Below are positions 36,998 to 38,198 of a stretch of 38,198 nucleotides of DNA, piece by piece. Origin of the DNA: an uncultured Roseovarius sp. (GTDB lineage: Bacteria > Pseudomonadota > Alphaproteobacteria > Rhodobacterales > Rhodobacteraceae); NCBI RefSeq assembly GCF_947259555.1, contig NZ_CAMYMD010000085.1, positions 1-38,198 on the forward strand. The letters run 5' to 3'. Numbering within the stretch: the stretch's first letter is position 1; each line of letters begins with the position of its first letter. The position numbers and the translations under genes are program-made. The notes under the pieces were generated by a model that saw only the letters and a list, made by a program, of their open reading frames with translations, was not told where the DNA came from and ran no database searches.

Positions 36998-37030
36998 CGG
37001 GGCTGGATAATTTCCAGCCCCGATTCTTTT
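36998..37030 (+). terminator. Intrinsic terminator after mdh
   Basis: CGGGGCTGG (36998-37006) pairs perfectly with CCAGCCCCG (37014-37022) around a seven-base loop, followed by ATTCTTTT. It should end mdh transcripts before sucC. Confidence 0.9.
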
Positions 37031-37058
37031 CGGATTGGTTATTTCTTACGCAATCACG

Positions 37059-37093
37059 TTTGTGATCACACGATTTACCCGTGTGATCACAAA
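37059..37093. promoter_or_regulatory. Double palindromic operator candidate upstream of sucC
   Basis: Two 14-base arms, TTTGTGATCACACG (37059-37072) and CGTGTGATCACAAA (37080-37093), form a perfect inverted repeat with a seven-base spacer. Each arm contains TGTGATCACA, itself a perfect palindrome, so there are two identical dimer sites whose centres are 21 bases apart, two helix turns. The pattern fits TTGT-N-ACAA sites of GntR-type regulators; the protein is not known. It lies about 105-140 bases before the sucC ATG. Confidence 0.7.
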
Positions 37094-37198
37094 ACCCCCA
37101 ATTTCACCTGAATTGGCCCGAAACCGCAAAAAATCGTTTAAGGCGGGCATGATTCTATGTCTATACCTGTCCTAATCGCAGCAAAACGGGACAGTTTC

Positions 37199-38198
37199 AT
37201 GAATATCCATGAGTATCAGGCGAAGGCTCTGCTTCGCTCTTACGGCGCCCCGGTGTCGGACGGGCGCGTCGTACTGCGCGCAGAAGAAGCCAAGACAGCC
37301 GCCAGCGCACTCGACGGGCCGATCTGGGTGGTCAAGGCGCAGATCCACGCAGGCGGGCGCGGCAAGGGCAAGTTCAAAGAGGCCGGTGCCGGTGATGCGG
37401 GCGGTGTGCGGCTCACCAAATCCGTGGAAGAGGCCGCCGACGAAGCCAAGAGCATGCTGGGCCGCACGCTGGTCACCAAACAGACGGGGGCCGCGGGCAA
37501 ACAGGTCAACCGGATCTATGTCGAGGATGGCTCTGGCATCGAGACGGAAATGTACCTCGCCCTGCTGGTGGATCGCGTGACCTCCCGCGTCAGCTTCGTC
37601 GCCTCCACCGAGGGCGGCATGGATATCGAAGAGGTCGCCGCCTCCACGCCCGAAAAGATCCTCAGCTTCTCGATTGATCCCGCCACCGGCTATCAGCCGT
37701 TCCACGGCCGCCGCATCGCCTTCAACCTCGGCCTCACCGGCGGGCAGATCAAGCAATGCGTCGCGCTGATGGGCACGCTCTACAAGATGTTCATCGAAAA
37801 AGACATGGAGATGCTCGAGATCAACCCCCTTATCGTCACCGACAAGGGCGATCTGAAATGTCTCGACGCCAAGATGAGCTTTGACTCCAACGCGATCTAT
37901 CGCCACTCGGACATCGCCGAGCTGCGCGACACCACCGAAGAGGACTCCAAGGAACTGGAAGCCTCGAAATACGACCTCAACTATATCGCGCTGGATGGCG
38001 AGATCGGCTGCATGGTCAACGGCGCGGGGCTGGCGATGGCGACGATGGACATCATCAAGCTCTACGGCGCGGAGCCTGCCAACTTCCTCGACGTGGGCGG
38101 CGGGGCGACCAAGGAAAAGGTCACCGAGGCGTTCAAGATCATCACCTCCGATCCGAACGTCAAAGGCATCCTCGTCAACATCTTCGGCGGCATCATGC
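37199..38198 (+). CDS. sucC: Succinyl-CoA synthetase beta subunit (3' end outside the window)
   Basis: About 333 codons of an expected total of near 397 are visible. The protein starts [16 protein letters not shown] and has the ATP-grasp domain with [17 protein letters not shown] near residue 45, LEINPLIVT and CLDAKMSFD. The window ends in the CoA-ligase part, with [11 protein letters not shown] and NIFGGIM. With SucD it makes succinate and a nucleoside triphosphate from succinyl-CoA in the TCA cycle. The start is fixed by the family N terminus; GGGA lies about nine bases upstream. It is set apart from mdh by a terminator and a likely operator, so it probably heads its own operon (sucD and others beyond the edge). 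Confidence 0.96.
   Translation, partial: MNIHEYQAKALLRSYGAPVSDGRVVLRAEEAKTAASALDGPIWVVKAQIHAGGRGKGKFKEAGAGDAGGVRLTKSVEEAADEAKSMLGRTLVTKQTGAAGKQVNRIYVEDGSGIETEMYLALLVDRVTSRVSFVASTEGGMDIEEVAASTPEKILSFSIDPATGYQPFHGRRIAFNLGLTGGQIKQCVALMGTLYKMFIEKDMEMLEINPLIVTDKGDLKCLDAKMSFDSNAIYRHSDIAELRDTTEEDSKELEASKYDLNYIALDGEIGCMVNGAGLAMATMDIIKLYGAEPANFLDVGGGATKEKVTEAFKIITSDPNVKGILVNIFGGIM

Overview
The window looks like chromosomal DNA of a high-GC alphaproteobacterium of the Rhodobacteraceae (Rhodobacter/Roseobacter relatives). This rests on the FnrL-type regulator divergent from hemN, a mesaconyl-CoA hydratase / malyl-CoA thioesterase operon next to mdh and sucC (from memory the same neighbourhood as in Rhodobacter sphaeroides), an alphaproteobacterial SRP RNA, and a repeat of the kind I remember from intergenic regions of this family. 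All assignments come from reading the sequence; no database search was run.

Layout. 1-126: cut-off end of an insertion sequence. 159-5129: an OmpR-type response regulator followed by a very large hybrid kinase with seven PAS domains. 5573-7645: a selenium-binding protein (SBP56 / methanethiol oxidase family) coupled to a small polytopic membrane protein. 7754-8629: a B12-binding-fold regulator. 12418 down to 8816: a tightly coupled operon of heme oxygenase, bacteriophytochrome kinase and FixJ-like response regulator. 12608-14783: fnrL and hemN, divergent around one FNR-type box. 20635 down to 14765: a yejABEF-type peptide importer operon, with a two-hairpin repeat inside it. 20796-22013: a membrane-anchored cytochrome c with two heme domains joined by an Ala/Glu/Pro-rich linker. 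22133-24485: pheA, an SRPBCC protein and NADH pyrophosphatase. 24725-26683: a cyclic-nucleotide phosphodiesterase / nucleotidase without a signal peptide, followed with no gap by the SRP RNA gene. 31685 down to 26994: a YhaO/YhaN-like (SbcD/SbcC-related) nuclease and ATPase pair. 31739-31930: a probable gene remnant. 34599 down to 31948: the mcl2 - NnrU family - DUF1737 - mch operon of the ethylmalonyl-CoA pathway. 34796-38198: a small secreted protein, a TauE/SafE permease, mdh, and the start of sucC behind a terminator and a striking double palindrome.

How the parts may work together. Positions 7.7-14.8 kb group genes that sense or make tetrapyrroles. HemN makes heme under low oxygen. FnrL senses oxygen. 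Heme oxygenase turns heme into biliverdin. The phytochrome has the biliverdin-binding cysteine and a FixL-like kinase, and its partner is a DNA-binding FixJ-like regulator. A cobalamin/heme-type sensor lies just downstream. This would be a red-light to transcription pathway next to the oxygen/heme switch. The right third is carbon metabolism: mch and mcl2 lead to malate, mdh takes malate to oxaloacetate, and sucC belongs to the TCA cycle.

No tRNA, rRNA, CRISPR array or prophage was seen. The most unexpected items are the phytochrome-FixJ operon, the two identical TGTGATCACA palindromes 21 bp apart before sucC, the diheme cytochrome with a repetitive acidic linker, and the SRP RNA abutting the upstream stop codon.
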